DNA of 64,000 bases from Parietaria judaica (GCA_954871525.1 OX940865.1:5766001-5830000); one strand, 5' to 3'. Shown: positions 10,295 through 22,316, counted from the stretch's first letter. Numbers and translations: made by a program. Notes: a model not told the origin generated them from the letters alone.

Positions 10295-12820
10295 ATGAAT
10301 CTTCAAACTTTTCTCTTCTGCCTCACATTACTTCTCACTTCCTCGTACTCGGCTTCGTCGTCTTCGCCTTCTAACTCATACTCAAACCGCTGCTCTTCCC
10401 TCGTCCCCGAACGATCCCACCATAAGCCGCGCCAGTCCGACATCTTGCCGGACCAATGTTTCCAAAAACTCTTCGGCTATTACGTCACCATCACGCCTGA
10501 CGACGTACCAAGAACAAACCGGACGAACGAGGTCTCCAGAAATCTCGACTTCACCTTCGAAAGCATGTGCAAAACCGATGTCCGAGGCTTGTTCAACGTC
10601 CAAGCCTCGTTGACGCTTTACACGGAGGCTAAAGATGATTCTAAGCCTGTCTATTCCAAGGCGACGGTTTTTGCAGAGTTTACGCTAAACGGTTTTTGGT
10701 CGAAGCCTCACGGGAAGCTATGTCTCGTTGGAAATGGGGTTAAGATAATCACAAGTCCTAGTGAGTATCTAAACATTTCTGTTTCTCTCAAGCTTTATAA
10801 TCTTTATAACTCTACGATTCTCACGAGTTTGGTCACCGGGAATCTGGAGAGTTTGGTGGGCTCGGATCGGATCGATTCGAGCCACTTTGATCCCATTTCT
10901 TTTATGTTGGTTCCGGCGATGAACTATGAATACTAATTGGTTCACCAAGCACTTGGTGAACAAGGAAAAACCGTCGATCCACCGTCGTTTTCTCCGATCG
11001 CTCACCTAAGTTTAATGTTTCATAATTACCCGTTAAACTTAAAGTATTCAAGCCACACGAATGCTAGTTCCCAAATCATGAATCTCGAAGTGATCGAATA
11101 CGACGAATTAGCAAACTCCATGAGGATTCTGATAAGGTTTGGAGAAACTATCTTAGGGAACCCAAGAACCTTGGATCCCAAGTCAACTCTGCTCGGAGAA
11201 GCCGTTTGGGATTCGCTGAAAGATCAACTCTTCATTGTGGCTTGTCGGTTTCTAAACGCGACCGATTCCTGGGAACAGGCACAAGTGGGCGATTGCTCGA
11301 CCAGGATGAGTTTGAGATTCAGCGAAATTTGGACGCTCGTCAACACAAGCACGCTCACGGGACGCCTATGGAGCACAAAAACAGTGCTGGAATCAGGCTT
11401 TTTCGAAGAGATTGAGATTGAACTTTCTCACTATCTCTATGACAGGATTGTGCCGACCAAGAAGTACGAGTACACGAGGCTTGAGACCGCGAAGAAATGG
11501 CGCACAGAGACTTCCAAAAGCAAGAAGCGGTTGACTTACCCGGATCCGCTCTCTGATGTTATGAAATTCGAGATACTCAGTATAAAGGGTAATGCTGAAA
11601 TCGATGGCGGAAGGGCTGTGCCCATCTCCATCGGAGACGAGCTCTATTCCCCGCGACGGGATCGAAAGAGCTTATTCGGGAACAATCCAACCAACATGAG
11701 CTATCTGATAACCATGTTTCATGTGTCGTCGGAATCGAACGGTCCGCTTATCATCCATGCTGAAGGAACTTATGATAACTCAACAGGAAGGCTGTGTATG
11801 ATAGGCTGCAGAAAATTTGGCTTAAGCAGCACCGTAGACTGCGAGATTATGGTCAACGTTCAGTTCCCAGATAAGGCTACAGAGCAGAGACGCGGTGTTA
11901 CTTCCATCTACGGGATTATCGAAAGCAAGCGGAAAAAAACCGATCCTCTTTACTTCGGGGAATTGACACTGGACGCAAGATATTATCTCGCAGCTGATCA
12001 GCTAGATACAATCGGGTATTTTCGGTTCGCTGATTTTGCGACAAACTCGCGTATCGTTTTGAAATCACTGGCCTGCGTTTTCGCAGCGCTTCAGATCTCT
12101 CACCTGAAAAGAAACCCTAATTTGAGCCCTCTCATCTCGGCTGCACTGTTGTTGAATCTCATTTGGACATTCTCAGACGAAATAACAAATCTCGTGACTA
12201 ATTTCGAGAGGCGAGAACCGCTTCTCGGAACCCCCGTATGGAAAGAGGAAAAAGAAGTCGCCGAGATCATAACGTTGTCGTTTTTCCTGTGCTTACACGC
12301 TTGGATTCTCCGACTTGTGTGGGCTGCGAGATGGGCCAACAAAAATCGATGCGCTCTTTGGATCGCCGAGTTTAAGTCAGTTGTGACGTCTCAATTAATC
12401 TTTGCCGGCACGATGCACCTTAGCCTCTTCTTCTCTTACACCGCGAGACATTACGTTGAGATATTTAGTGGCTTTCTTTTGCCTCAGATATTGATGAACG
12501 CGTTTGCAGATTCGAGAGAAGAGGCTCTATCTCGTCCGTTCTACGTCGGGATGAGCTTCGCCAGATTGTTGCCTCGTACTGCTCTCGATCTATACAGGGC
12601 TGCAAATTTGGAGTATGGCTCAGCGCTTTGGGATTTGGAAAAGATGATCCCTTATGGAGGTCTCGCTTTCGCCGGAATCATTTACTTGCAGCACAAGTTT
12701 GGTGGCCGTTGCATTGGTTTGGGTTCAAAGAGCTCATTCTATTTTATTGTTCTTTTTTTATTGGGGACAGTATCTCTTCCTTCATCTCTGATAGACCTAG
12801 ACCCGGACCCGCAATCTTGA
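10295..12820 (+). pseudogene. DUF2921-type gene copy 2 with one in-frame stop
   Basis: Tandem paralog of the gene at 6671. It starts at the corresponding ATG (MNLQTFLFCLTLLLTSS). The frame stays open for 842 codons except for TAA at 10934-10936 (codon 214), where copy 1 has a lysine codon AAA (NYEYKMVSQ versus NYEY*LVHQ). Downstream, VGDCSTRMSLRFSEIW, AEGTYDNSTGRLCMIGC and the membrane segments are all preserved with no frameshift. After YLQHKFGGRCI the C-terminus differs from copy 1: about 30 extra residues including a hydrophobic stretch. Likely a recent pseudogene. A sequencing error, or expression of a 213-residue secreted fragment, cannot be excluded. A TRIM lies just upstream. Confidence 0.8.
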
Positions 12821-14074
12821 CTTACAAGCGGAGGAAGGGAGCGGACGTCGATTAGGCGCCTTTTATTGTCTCTTTCTATTTATTTCATGTTTCCGATTAA
12901 GGCTTTTCCATTTTGTGCTCGGTTTTATTCGACTAGACTCCTCTCACCGCAAGGAGAGTATTTCGCCGTGCTCTCAAATCCAAATGCCATTATTCTTCGT
13001 TGATCACTTAATAAAATTTCCGGGAATTCATCACATTGGTGAATTCCCGTCGGTTTGCCGCATTTTCTTGGTTATTTTCGACAGGTTCCTATCAATCTCT
13101 TTAATAACATATGGTCCTAACTCCTAAGTCGATCTTAAAAGGTTTGAGAATATAGTGGGTCTTCAATTTTTATAGGTTCCGCATTTAAATCTAGACATGT
13201 TAATCGTGTTTCTAATGAGTTTGGATCATTGTTTTGTCTAACTACACCGGGTAAAATCACACAAAATATAAAGAGTAATTGATAACTAAAGTATAATGTT
13301 CTACTGCTTAGAGGAATTTAGTCCTTATATTGCTGTTTTTTTTTGTTTTTTTTTTCTATCCCGGCTCAAGTACATATAATGGCATTTTGGTAATAAATTA
13401 GTCTGTGGACGTTAAATTTAGCTTTTTGATGTTTAAATTTGTGGCAAAAATACTTTTTTTACGGAAAAAGTACTTAATTTTCAGGGACTAATTTTTTAAC
13501 ATAATGATATTATATACACCTGTGCCACTAAAAAAATAACATAAAGACTAAATTGTTCTCAGTGGTAAAACATGAGTATTTTTGCCGCCAATTACCCTAA
13601 ACTAAACATAGCTAGAGGCTATTTTGGAGAATGACCCTAAGTGGATCTCATTACCCTAAACTTAGTATAGTTATATGCTTCTTTCTACCTGTTAAAATAG
13701 TGTTTGAGTAATCTGGAGGTAGCTCAATCTTTTTTATTAATTTAAGGATATTCGTGGCATAAGTACTATCTCTGTTCTAAAAAATAATGATAAGTTTCAA
13801 TTCCTCTTTTTGGCCGAAAGGCGAAAAATATACCTAAACTCTCATACAATATATAAGACAGGTACCGAAAACCAAATAAAAAGGTACTTGTCTTACATAA
13901 AAAAAAATTAGATTACTAGTACTTTGTTCGGCTATAAGAAAGAATTGAAATTTATTGTTTTTTCATGAAAGAGAATTGATACTTGTGCCGCAAATAACCC
14001 TTGATTTATTACAGTGAACCCCAAAATGTAATCGTTTTACTTTATAAACTAGAAGTATTAGGGTCCTGTTGCAA
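12821..14074. other. Spacer downstream of DUF2921 copy 2
   Basis: AT-rich with no supported gene. A perfect short palindrome GGGAATTCA...TGAATTCCC lies near 13020-13046; a related hairpin occurs near 128-151. The rest is simple AT-rich sequence. Confidence 0.5.
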
Positions 14075-14157
14075 TATATATATATATATACATATGTATA
14101 TATATATATATATACATATGTATATATATATATATATACATATGTATATATATATAG
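14075..14157. repeat. AT-rich minisatellite
   Basis: About three copies of a (TA)n run punctuated by ACATATGTAT, ending about 25 bp before the LTR element. The long open frames across it (Tyr-Ile repeats) are not genes. Confidence 0.85.
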
Positions 14158-14186
14158 TAGATCTAGGCTCATTAAAATACGATATG

Positions 14187-14782
14187 TGTTGATGTCAGAT
14201 TTCGTCAAATCCATCCTTAACATAAGGCGTGCCATTACGGCCCAAAAACGACGTCGAATAGAGGCAAGAAATATGTTGACCGTAGTCAACATAAAAGCCC
14301 AGTTTGTGAGAAAAGGCTTAACCCATGAAGAAAGGCCCAATTCGCAGAAAAAGCCCAAAGTGAAAAGGCTCAATCAACCCTAACCCTATAAATAATAAAA
14401 GAAACTTCATTAAGAGGGGATCCAAGAAAATCAGCCGAGAGACATTCAGCCAAGAAGGAGGAAAAAGAGAGGAAAGAGAAAGAAGAGAGAAGAAAACCAA
14501 CGAAAAAGAGAAGAGAAAGAATGAAGAGATCAAGCCAAAACTCATTGAACTGCGTGATGACCTGATCCTGGTTCACCGGGTACGTAGGCAGCCTCGTCGA
14601 GAGCGGCGTGGTACGGCATCAAATCATATCCTTATCATTATTCTTCGATTGTCCAAGCTAATAAACGGGGAAAACCGAGTCCTTTCGGGATAAATAAATC
14701 AGGGAATAATCGTGTATATATTTTTATTGCGTTCTTTACGGTTTTCCTTGTGACTGTGTGGTGGCAAAAATCGCCCTCTACA
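14187..14782 (+). repeat. 5' LTR of the 5.2-kb element
   Basis: 596 bp, starts TGTTGATGTCAG and ends CCCTCTACA. A TATA-like CTATAAATAA lies at 14386-14395, a plausible promoter for element RNA. Confidence 0.92.
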
Positions 14783-14942
14783 GTTTGGCGCCCACCGAGG
14801 GGGCTTAGTTTTTCTCTAGCTCACAGCCAGGAACTCGAAGAGAAGACGACTGACGACGATAACGACAGCACCGAGCGCTGATCTCGTCTTTACCTTTGAT
14901 AAATAAAATTGTGTTTTGTTTTTAGCGTTTTCTTACAGGCCT

Positions 14943-15580
14943 TGCCTTGATCGTCGATTCGCCGGGTCATTCGCCTCTATCGGATGCACGAGGCATAAGT
15001 TATGAACATCGGAAGATTGGTCACCGAGGACGACGGCTTCGTAAAACGCCTGATCGTCGCCCGTCACTCTTTGGACCATATCCCCGTCGTTACTTATCAT
15101 ATAAACATAATTTCTTATTTTTCTCGAAGATTATGTCTTGAGCTTCGATTTGACAGGTCATTCGCCCCTATCAGACGCTCGAGGAAAAAGTTATGGGCGC
15201 CGGAAGATTGGTTGCCGAGAGCGATGGCTTCGTCAGACGCCTGCTCGTCGCCCGTCGCTCTTCAGATCATATTCTCGTTTCTATTTATCATCTAAACATG
15301 ATTTCTAGTTTTTCTCAAAGATTATGTCTTTAGCTTCGATTTGACAGGTCATTCGCCCCTATCAGACGCTCGAGGAAAAAGTTATGGACGCCGGAAGATT
15401 GGTTACCGAGAGCGATGGCTTCGTCAGACGCCTGCTCGTCGCCCGTCACTCCTCAGACAATATTATCGTTTATATTTATCATCCAAACATGATTTCTAGT
15501 TTTTCTCAAATATTATGTCTTTAGCTTCGATTTGATAGGTCATTTGCTTAAAACGAACGCTCGAGGAGAAAGTTACAGAT
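14943..15580 (+). repeat. About 191-bp tandem repeat inside the LTR element
   Basis: Three copies plus a partial fourth. Each contains GGTCATTCGCC-like and GGAAGATTGGT phrases, starting near 14950, 15143, 15336 and 15528. Position: just inside the 5' LTR and primer-binding site. Confidence 0.8.
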
Positions 15581-16625
15581 GTTTAAAGAGCGCATCACGA
15601 AGAGCTTATCACGAAGGGAGGAGATCGATGAGCTTATCACGAAGAGGAAAACTCGAAGAGCTCATCACAAAGAGCTTATCACGAAGAGGAAAGCTCGAGG
15701 AGCTCATCTCGAAGAGCTCATCACGAAGAGCTTATCACGAAGGGAGGAGCTCGATGAGCTCATCACGAAGAGGAAAACTCGAAGAGCTCATCACGAAGAG
15801 CTCATCATGAAGAGGAAAGCTCGAAGAGCTCATCACGAAGAGCTTATCACGAAGGGAGGAGCTCGATGAGCTCATCACGAAGAGGAAAACTCGAAGAGCT
15901 CATCACGAAGAGCTTATCACGAAGAGGAAAGCTCGAGGAGCTCATCTCGAAGAGCTCATCACGAAGAGCTCATCATGAAGAGGAAAGCTCGAAGAGCTCA
16001 TCACGAAGAGCTAATCACGAAGAGGAAAGCTCGAGGAGCTCATCTCGAAGAGCTCATCACAAAGAGCTTGTCACGAAGAGGGAAGCTCGAAGAGCTTATC
16101 ACGAAGGGAGGAGCTCGATGAGCTCATCACGAAGAGGAAAACTCGAAGCGCTCATCACGAAGAGCTCATCATGAAGAGGAAAGCTCGAAGAGCTCATCAC
16201 GAAGAGCTTGTCACGAAGAGGAAAGCTCGAGGAGCTCATCACGAAGAGCTCATCATGAAGAGGAAAGCTCGAAGAGCTCATCACGAAGAGCTTATCACGA
16301 AGAGGAAAGCTCGAGGAGCTCATCTCGAAGAGCTCATCACGAAGAGCTTGTCACGAAGAGGGAAGCTCGAAGAGCTTATCACGAAGGGAGGAGCTCGATG
16401 AGCTCATCACGAAGAGGAAAACTCGAAGAGCTCATCAGGAAGAGCTTATCACGAAGAGGAAAGCTCGAGGAGCTCATCTCGAAGAGCTCATCACGAAGAG
16501 CTCATCACGACGAGGAGAAACTCGATGAGCTCATCACGAAGGAGAAGACCTCGAGGAGCTCATCACAGAGAATACCTCGAGGAGCTTATGAAGGAGGAGC
16601 TCGAAGAGCTCATCACCAATAGAAG
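15575..16625 (+). repeat. GAGCTCATCACGAAGAG short-period tandem array
   Basis: About 1 kb built from variants of GAGCTCATCACGAAGAGGAA and GAAGCTCGA, arranged in higher-order blocks. Several frames are open across it on both strands because the units carry no stops. The Lys/Glu/Ser/Arg-rich conceptual proteins are not credible genes. Confidence 0.88.
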
Positions 16626-16939
16626 ATCGTCACCAAAAACAGCTCGTCACCAGACAGCTCGTCATCAAAGAAAGCTCGCCTCCACCGGGAAATCATCAAC
16701 GAAGGCGCCATTACCAATTCGAGGAGATCTGATTGAGACGCGCTCGACGATGACGACCCTCATAAAACCAAAGTTTGATGCGGACACGACGAGGTTTATC
16801 CTAACCAAGGCGCAAAATCGGCGACGAAGTTGGCTGACCTCATCGCAAAAAAAGGTAACAATATACATATGTCTACAAAATTATAAAGAAACCGGCGAGA
16901 GTGCCGAGAAAACATATATATACATTTAGGGTACCGACC

Positions 16940-17960
16940 AAGCCCAAAACGGCGAAAATGCCTGATATACCAAACAAAGCCGCTCCGGCGCACAGCTGGG
17001 TACATAAGCCGCTACGGCGCATACCCCGGCAAACTACAAAGCCGCTCCGGCGCACAGCTTGGTACGTAAGACGCTACGGCGCATACCCAAAAAAATACAA
17101 AGCCGCTCCGGCGCAAATCTTGATTGATACATCGCGACAGATCCCGGTGCATACCGACAAGCTCATCGCCGAATATCACAAACTACTACGGCAAATGGGC
17201 CAACATACAAAAGAAACTACTACGGCAAATGGGCCAAGCATACAAAAGAAACTACTATGGAAAATAGGCCAACATACAAACTACTATGGCAAATGGGCCA
17301 AGCATACAAAAGAGACTACTACGGCAAATGGGCCAAGCATACAAAAGAAACTACTACGGCAAATGGGCCAAGCATACAAAAGACACTACTACGGCATATG
17401 GGCCAACAAAAACAAATCAGTGCCAAGCACTTCATCGCGACAGAGCCCGGTGCATACCGACAAGCTCATCGCCGACAAATCAAAGAAAATACAAAGCCGC
17501 TCCGGCGCAAATTCCGATCGATACATCGCGACAGAGCCCGGTGCATACCGACAAGCTCATCGCCGACAAATCAGTGCCAAGCACTTCATCGCGACAGAGC
17601 CCGGTGCATACCGACAAGCTCATCGCCGACAAATCAAAGAAAATACAAAGCCGCTCCGGCGCAAATTCCGATCGATACATCGCGACAGAGCCCGGTGCAT
17701 ACCGACAAGCTCATCGCCGACAAATAAAAGAAAATACAAAGCCGCTCCGGCGCACAAAGCCCGGTACGTAACACGCTACGGCGCATACCCCGACAAACTA
17801 CAAAGCCGCTCCGGCGCACAAAGCCCGGTACGTAACACGCTACGGCGCATACCCCGGCAAACTACAAAGCCGCTCCGGCGCACAAAGCCTGGTACGTAAG
17901 ACGCTAGTGCGCATACCCCGGAAAAATACAAAGCCGCTCCGGCGCAAATCCTGATTGATA
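16940..17960 (+). repeat. GCCGCTCCGGCGCA tandem array
   Basis: Repeats of about 65-95 bp containing AAAGCCGCTCCGGCGCA, CCGGTGCATACCGACAAGC and CTACGGCGCATACCC. A separate sub-array of AAATGGGCCAAGCATACAAA units lies at 17190-17410. Much more GC-rich than the surroundings. Confidence 0.85.
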
Positions 17961-17997
17961 CATTGCAGCCACAAAATAATTTACAAAAGGAAATAGA

Positions 17998-18430
17998 GGA
18001 AGTTTAATCATCCCGAACAACTTTGTCGGCGACTTGCTCTATGACGAATTCCGCGCTCTCAACTAGGACATCCATAAGAAGCCTCTCCACCGTGGAATAA
18101 TACTTGGGGTCTCGCCTCATGAACTCGAGCAGAAATACCCGAAGGAGCCCCTACCGGCTCAGAGATTCCAAACTTGTCGTGTGCTCGGAAAGCCTCATCG
18201 TTCGGGTCCTCGGAGAGCGTGGTGACGGTACGCCTTATCAGATCTTTCGAGAAACTCTTCGAGGATGACAAAGTGCCCATCGCTCTCATTAAGAAACGAG
18301 GCTAGCACCCCCTCGGCGTACCTCAACGGACAAGAAACGTGAGGAGTCTCAGCGACCTGCGAGAAGGAAGCTGAAAATAGATGGGTAGTAATGAAAGAAA
18401 GAATGCAAAAGGAACAACATGGCGACGACA
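17998..18430 (-). pseudogene. Antisense ORF remnant in the LTR element
   Basis: On the minus strand, a coherent protein-like segment can be read near 18005-18130 (RDPKYYSTVERLLMDVLVES and onward to a stop), with broken frames upstream to about 18430. Antisense extra ORFs between the coding region and the 3' LTR are known in Tat-lineage Ty3/gypsy elements. I infer that this is the decayed tail of such an ORF; its product is unknown. Confidence 0.4.
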
Positions 18431-18794
18431 AGGTAAAAGGGAAAAAAGTCTGCTACTTTATTGATAATATTTTCGAAGAAAGAGTCCATCGTAGGAAGAA
18501 ATTCATCACCGCGATGAGTTCGTTGCTATAGCGAGCTCGTCATCACGAGGAGTTTGTCAAAGAAGATTTCACCGTCATGAGAAAGATGCTTCATCCGACG
18601 AAACCAACTACAACTCAGCAGGATTCTGCATCAGCCTCCCAAATGAAATCCACCAACCAACAGATTACGATAAATTTCTCCGACAACATTTCTCGAGGTA
18701 AACGCATCAACCAAAGTGGTCAACAAAGCTCGAAATTAATAGTTTGTCTTTCATTTTACCAAGTGTTTCACACTTGATAAAATGGGGGACTAAC

Positions 18795-19390
18795 TGTTGA
18801 TGTCAGATTTCGTCAAATCCATCATTAACATAAGGCGTGCCATTACGGCCCAAAAACGACGTCGAATAGAGGCAAGAAATATGTTGACCGTAGTCAACAT
18901 AAAAGCCCAGTTTGTGAGAAAAGGCTTAACCCATGAAGAAAGACCCAATTCGCAGAAAAAGTCCAAAGTGAAAAGGCTCAATCAACCCTAACCCTATAAA
19001 TAATAAAAGAAACTTCATTAAGAGGGGATCCAAGAAAATCAGCCGAGAGACATTCAGCCAAGAAGGAGGAAAAAGAGAGGAAAGAGAAAGAAGAGAGAAG
19101 AAAACCAACGAAAAAGAGAAGAGAAAGAATGAAGAGATCAAGCCAAAACTCATTGAACTACGTGATGACCTGATCCTGGTTCGCCGGGTACGTAGGCAGC
19201 CTCGTCGAGAGCGGCGTGGTGCGGCATCAAATCATATCCTTATCATTATTCTTCGATTGTCCAAGCTAATAAACGGGGAAAACCGAGTCCTTTCGGGATA
19301 AATAAATCAGGGAATAATCGTGTATATATTTTTATTGCGTTCTTTACGGTTTTCCTTGTGACTGTGTGGTGGTAAAAATCGCCCTCTACA
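18795..19390 (+). repeat. 3' LTR of the 5.2-kb element
   Basis: 596 bp, with 7 differences from the 5' copy. It ends 157 bp upstream of the start codon of DUF2921 copy 3, so it has replaced or displaced that gene's proximal promoter. Confidence 0.92.
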
Positions 19391-19547
19391 ATATGTACTT
19401 CACATGAGAGTTGAGAGTCGAGACATTACAATTATTAATTAATAAAAATGTGTCTGCTTTATAATTAAAAGTGATGAATGAAAAGTCTTGTTCTACCATT
19501 CCTCTTGTTCATGTTCCTTTCTTGATTTCATTTCAAACTATTGGAAA

Positions 19548-21944
19548 ATGAAGCTTCATGCTTTTCTGTTTTACATCACGTTAATTCTCGGTTCCTCAAA
19601 CTCGGTTTCGCACTTATACAGGAGCCACTGCTCGTCCTTCGTCCCGGGACCAACCAACTCCGATGTCTCGCCAGAGCGATATATTGAAGGACACTTCGGC
19701 TACTACGTCACCGTCAGACCGGATGTTCGGAGAACGAGCCAACCGTGCGAGCTGGGGGACAAGCTTGCCCTTCGCTTCAAACATGTGTACGAAACTAATG
19801 TCCGACGCTTGTTCAACGTCAAAGCTTCGTTGACCCTTTACAGAAAGGCTAATGTTTCCGATAATTCCAAGCCGACTGTTTTCGCAGCATTTGGACTCTT
19901 CGGGTTTTGGTCGGAGTCGAACGGAAAGCTTTGTCTGGTCGGCCACGGTGTTAAGATGGTCCCCAGGCCAATAAGAAGTGAGTATTTTCCTGCTTCTCTT
20001 AAGCTTTATAATCTCTACAACTCTTCAATTCTGACTAATTTAGTCACCGGGAGTCTTGAGAGCTTGGCGAAAAGTCCTTCTCAAAATGATCGGCACCGCT
20101 TCGATCCCGTCTCTTTCATGTTCTTTCCGACAATTAACTACGAGTACAGATTGGTTTCGCAGGCGCTTGTTGAACTCGGAAGTACTATCGAGTCGGATCC
20201 TTTTTCTCCTTTCGCTTCCCTGTGTTCCATAGTTCCTTATACTCCATTGACCTTGAAATATTCAGGCCATACTAGAGGCCCGTTGGGCGAGCCACGTGGC
20301 TAGCTTCCCCGGAGCGCGAAGGTCGAAATGATCGTGTGCGACGAAATGGTATATTCCATGAGAGTCTTCATAAGGTTTTACATTGATGATTACGAGATCT
20401 TCAACTCCAAAACCTTCGATCCCAACTCAACCCTGCTCGGAGAAGCGGTTTGGGATTCTCAGAAGGGTCAACTCTTCTTTGTCCTTTGCCGGTTTCTAGA
20501 CGCGACTGATTCGTGGGCTGAGGCGAGGGTGGGCGATTGCTCGACGAGGATGAGCATGAGATTCAGCGAGATCTGGACTCTCGGGAACACAATCACCCTC
20601 GTAGGACGACTCTGGAGCACAAAAACGGCAACGGATTTGGGATTTTTCGAAAAGATTGACATTGAACTTTCCGAGAACTATTCCATTGGGATTACACCTA
20701 AGAAGTACGAATACACGAAACTCGAGACCGTGAAGAAATGGTGCCGCAAACCAAAGCCTTCGAAAAGAAAGAAAGGCGCAACTTACTTAGATGCGTTCTC
20801 TGCGAATATGGCGTTACACATTTTCAGCGTAAAGGGCAACACCGAAATCGCTAGAGGGTACGCTCAACACGTTTCTCTGGGAAACGAGCTTTTGATAGAG
20901 CGTTCGAGAAAGCTCCGGCATCAAAAGAGCATTTGGAACTATCCCACGAACACGAGCTATATGATAAACCTGTACAACGCGTCGTCCAATTCGAACGGCG
21001 CATTTCACATCTCTGCTGAAGGAACGTATGATAACTCAACAGCAAGATTGTGTATGATAGGCTGCAAAAAGATTAGCTTAAGAACTACCATTGACTGCGA
21101 GATTCTGGTCAACTTTCAGTTCCCAGAAAGGAATTCAAAGCTCAACGAGAGCTTCATCAATGGCAGAATCGAAAGCAAGCGAAGGAAAATCGACCCTCTT
21201 TACTTCGACGCCTTGTCACTGTCCTCTTCAGCTGAATTCACAGAATCTATTCCAATCGCTGATTCGGGGACGCGCATGGCTCTCGTCTCGAACTCGCTCG
21301 CTGTCATTCTCGCAGCGTTTCGGATAGCTCACCTGAGAAGAAACCCGAATCTGAGCCCGTTCGTCTCGGCCACAATGCTGCTGAATCTCATCCTCGCGAC
21401 GAGCTTCCAGATGCGAGATTCGCTGCTCGAAACCCTGGAATGGCTCGAGATCGGAGCGGTGGCGCTTCCCCTGTGTTCATACGCTTGGATCCTCCGGCTA
21501 GTGGGGGCCGCGAGGTGGTGCCACGAAGACCCACGGGCTCTCTGGATGGCCGAGATCAGGGCTCTTCCGATCTTCTCCGGATCGGTTTTTCTGGTGGTCT
21601 TCTTCGCTGATTCGTCAAGATCTTGGTGTGAGATGCTCTTGAGCTAGTTCCTTGTGCCTCAGATTCTGCTCAACGTGGTCAGGGATTCGAGAGAGGAGGC
21701 TCTGTCTCGCTGCTTCTACGTTGGGACGACATTGTTGATGATCTCTCGCACTGGATTTGGTCTCTACGAAGATGGGTTTGAATTCGGGTTGGATGTTTGG
21801 GATTGGAATGTGATGATTTGCGTGGGAAGTAGTCTGGTGTTGGTTGGAATAGTTTACTTGCAGCACAAGTTTGGAGGCCGTTGCATTGTGCCCTACGGCT
21901 ACTTTAGGTCCAGAGAGTTCAATGGGGATGCGAAGGGTCTTTGA
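19548..21944 (+). pseudogene. DUF2921-type gene copy 3 with two in-frame stops
   Basis: Third tandem copy, starting at an ATG equivalent to copies 1 and 2 (MKLHAFLFYITLILGSSNS). The frame is maintained over 799 codons but is broken by TAG at 20301-20303 (codon 252; lysine in copy 1, PRGKLP versus PRG*LP) and TAG at 21645-21647 (codon 700; phenylalanine in copy 1, LLSFFLVPQ versus LLS*FLVPQ). The second needs two base changes relative to copy 1. Conserved landmarks VGDCSTRMSMRFSEIWTLGN, AEGTYDNSTARLCMIGCKK and YLQHKFGGRCIVP remain. It ends with a divergent tail. Probably a pseudogene; an LTR retrotransposon sits immediately upstream. Confidence 0.85.
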
Positions 21945-22316
21945 CGTTGCATTGCACGATGAGAAGGGTCTAGTCTGGCTACTCTTTATTTATTTTAGAA
22001 ACACGAAATTCTTTTTATTTCATTTTTAATTTATGTACTTTTATAAAATTGTCAAAAGAAAATATATATCTCAAATATAACATAATAAATATACTCCAAA
22101 ATCGGGAACCGGACGAGTCGGTTCCGAGCTTGATTTGCCTCGGCCTGTCCCAATTCATGGTTTATAAATCGAGACGTGGTCAGGCGAGGCTTGATTCCCT
22201 AATTTTATGACAAAGAAGAAAGTATGACGTTAAGGTTGAAACCAGGCCGAAACTAACTTCAAGGGCCAAAATTTTATCTCGAGTGATTCGTATCAATTTC
22301 TTTTCAAGTCTAATAA
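21945..22316. other. 3' flank of DUF2921 copy 3
   Basis: AT-rich, no gene recognised. Confidence 0.5.

Larger units (their letters stand above)
14187..19390 (+). mobile_element. Non-autonomous LTR retrotransposon (5.2 kb), complete
   Basis: Two 596-bp LTRs, TG...CA, are flanked by a perfect ATATG target duplication (14182-14186 and 19391-19395). A primer-binding site TTTGGCGCCCACCGAGGGGG follows the 5' LTR at about 14784. A purine-rich AAAATGGGGGAC precedes the 3' LTR. I count 7 differences between the LTRs (98.8% identity), so the insertion is fairly young. No gag, protease, reverse transcriptase or integrase is present; the interior is almost entirely tandem repeats plus an antisense ORF remnant. 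An LTR phrase (CGGGTACGTAGGCAGCCT) also occurs after the integrase of the Tat-type element at about 51331, and both LTRs share TGATG...CGACGTCG near their start. I infer a Tat-related non-autonomous (LARD-like) element. Confidence 0.92.

Noticed and set aside
10934..10936. Programmed stop-codon readthrough in DUF2921 copies 2 and 3
   Set aside because: The bases after the stops do not match the CAR-YYA plant readthrough context, and two copies with three stops fit pseudogenisation better.
13963..14383. Tyr-Ile repeat ORFs on both strands next to the LTR
   Set aside because: They are translations of a TA-rich minisatellite joined to LTR sequence.
15532..17899. Lys/Arg/Ser-rich and Pro/Arg-rich repeat ORFs
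   Set aside because: They follow tandem DNA repeats in several frames, with no start context, domain or conserved codon pattern.
14943..17960. Regular short repeats that could be taken for a CRISPR array
   Set aside because: Units are contiguous tandem repeats without unique spacers, lying between LTRs in a plant nuclear genome.
14187..19390. A host gene for a repetitive structural protein
   Set aside because: Equal-length LTRs, primer site, purine tract and ATATG duplication explain the whole interval as one retroelement.
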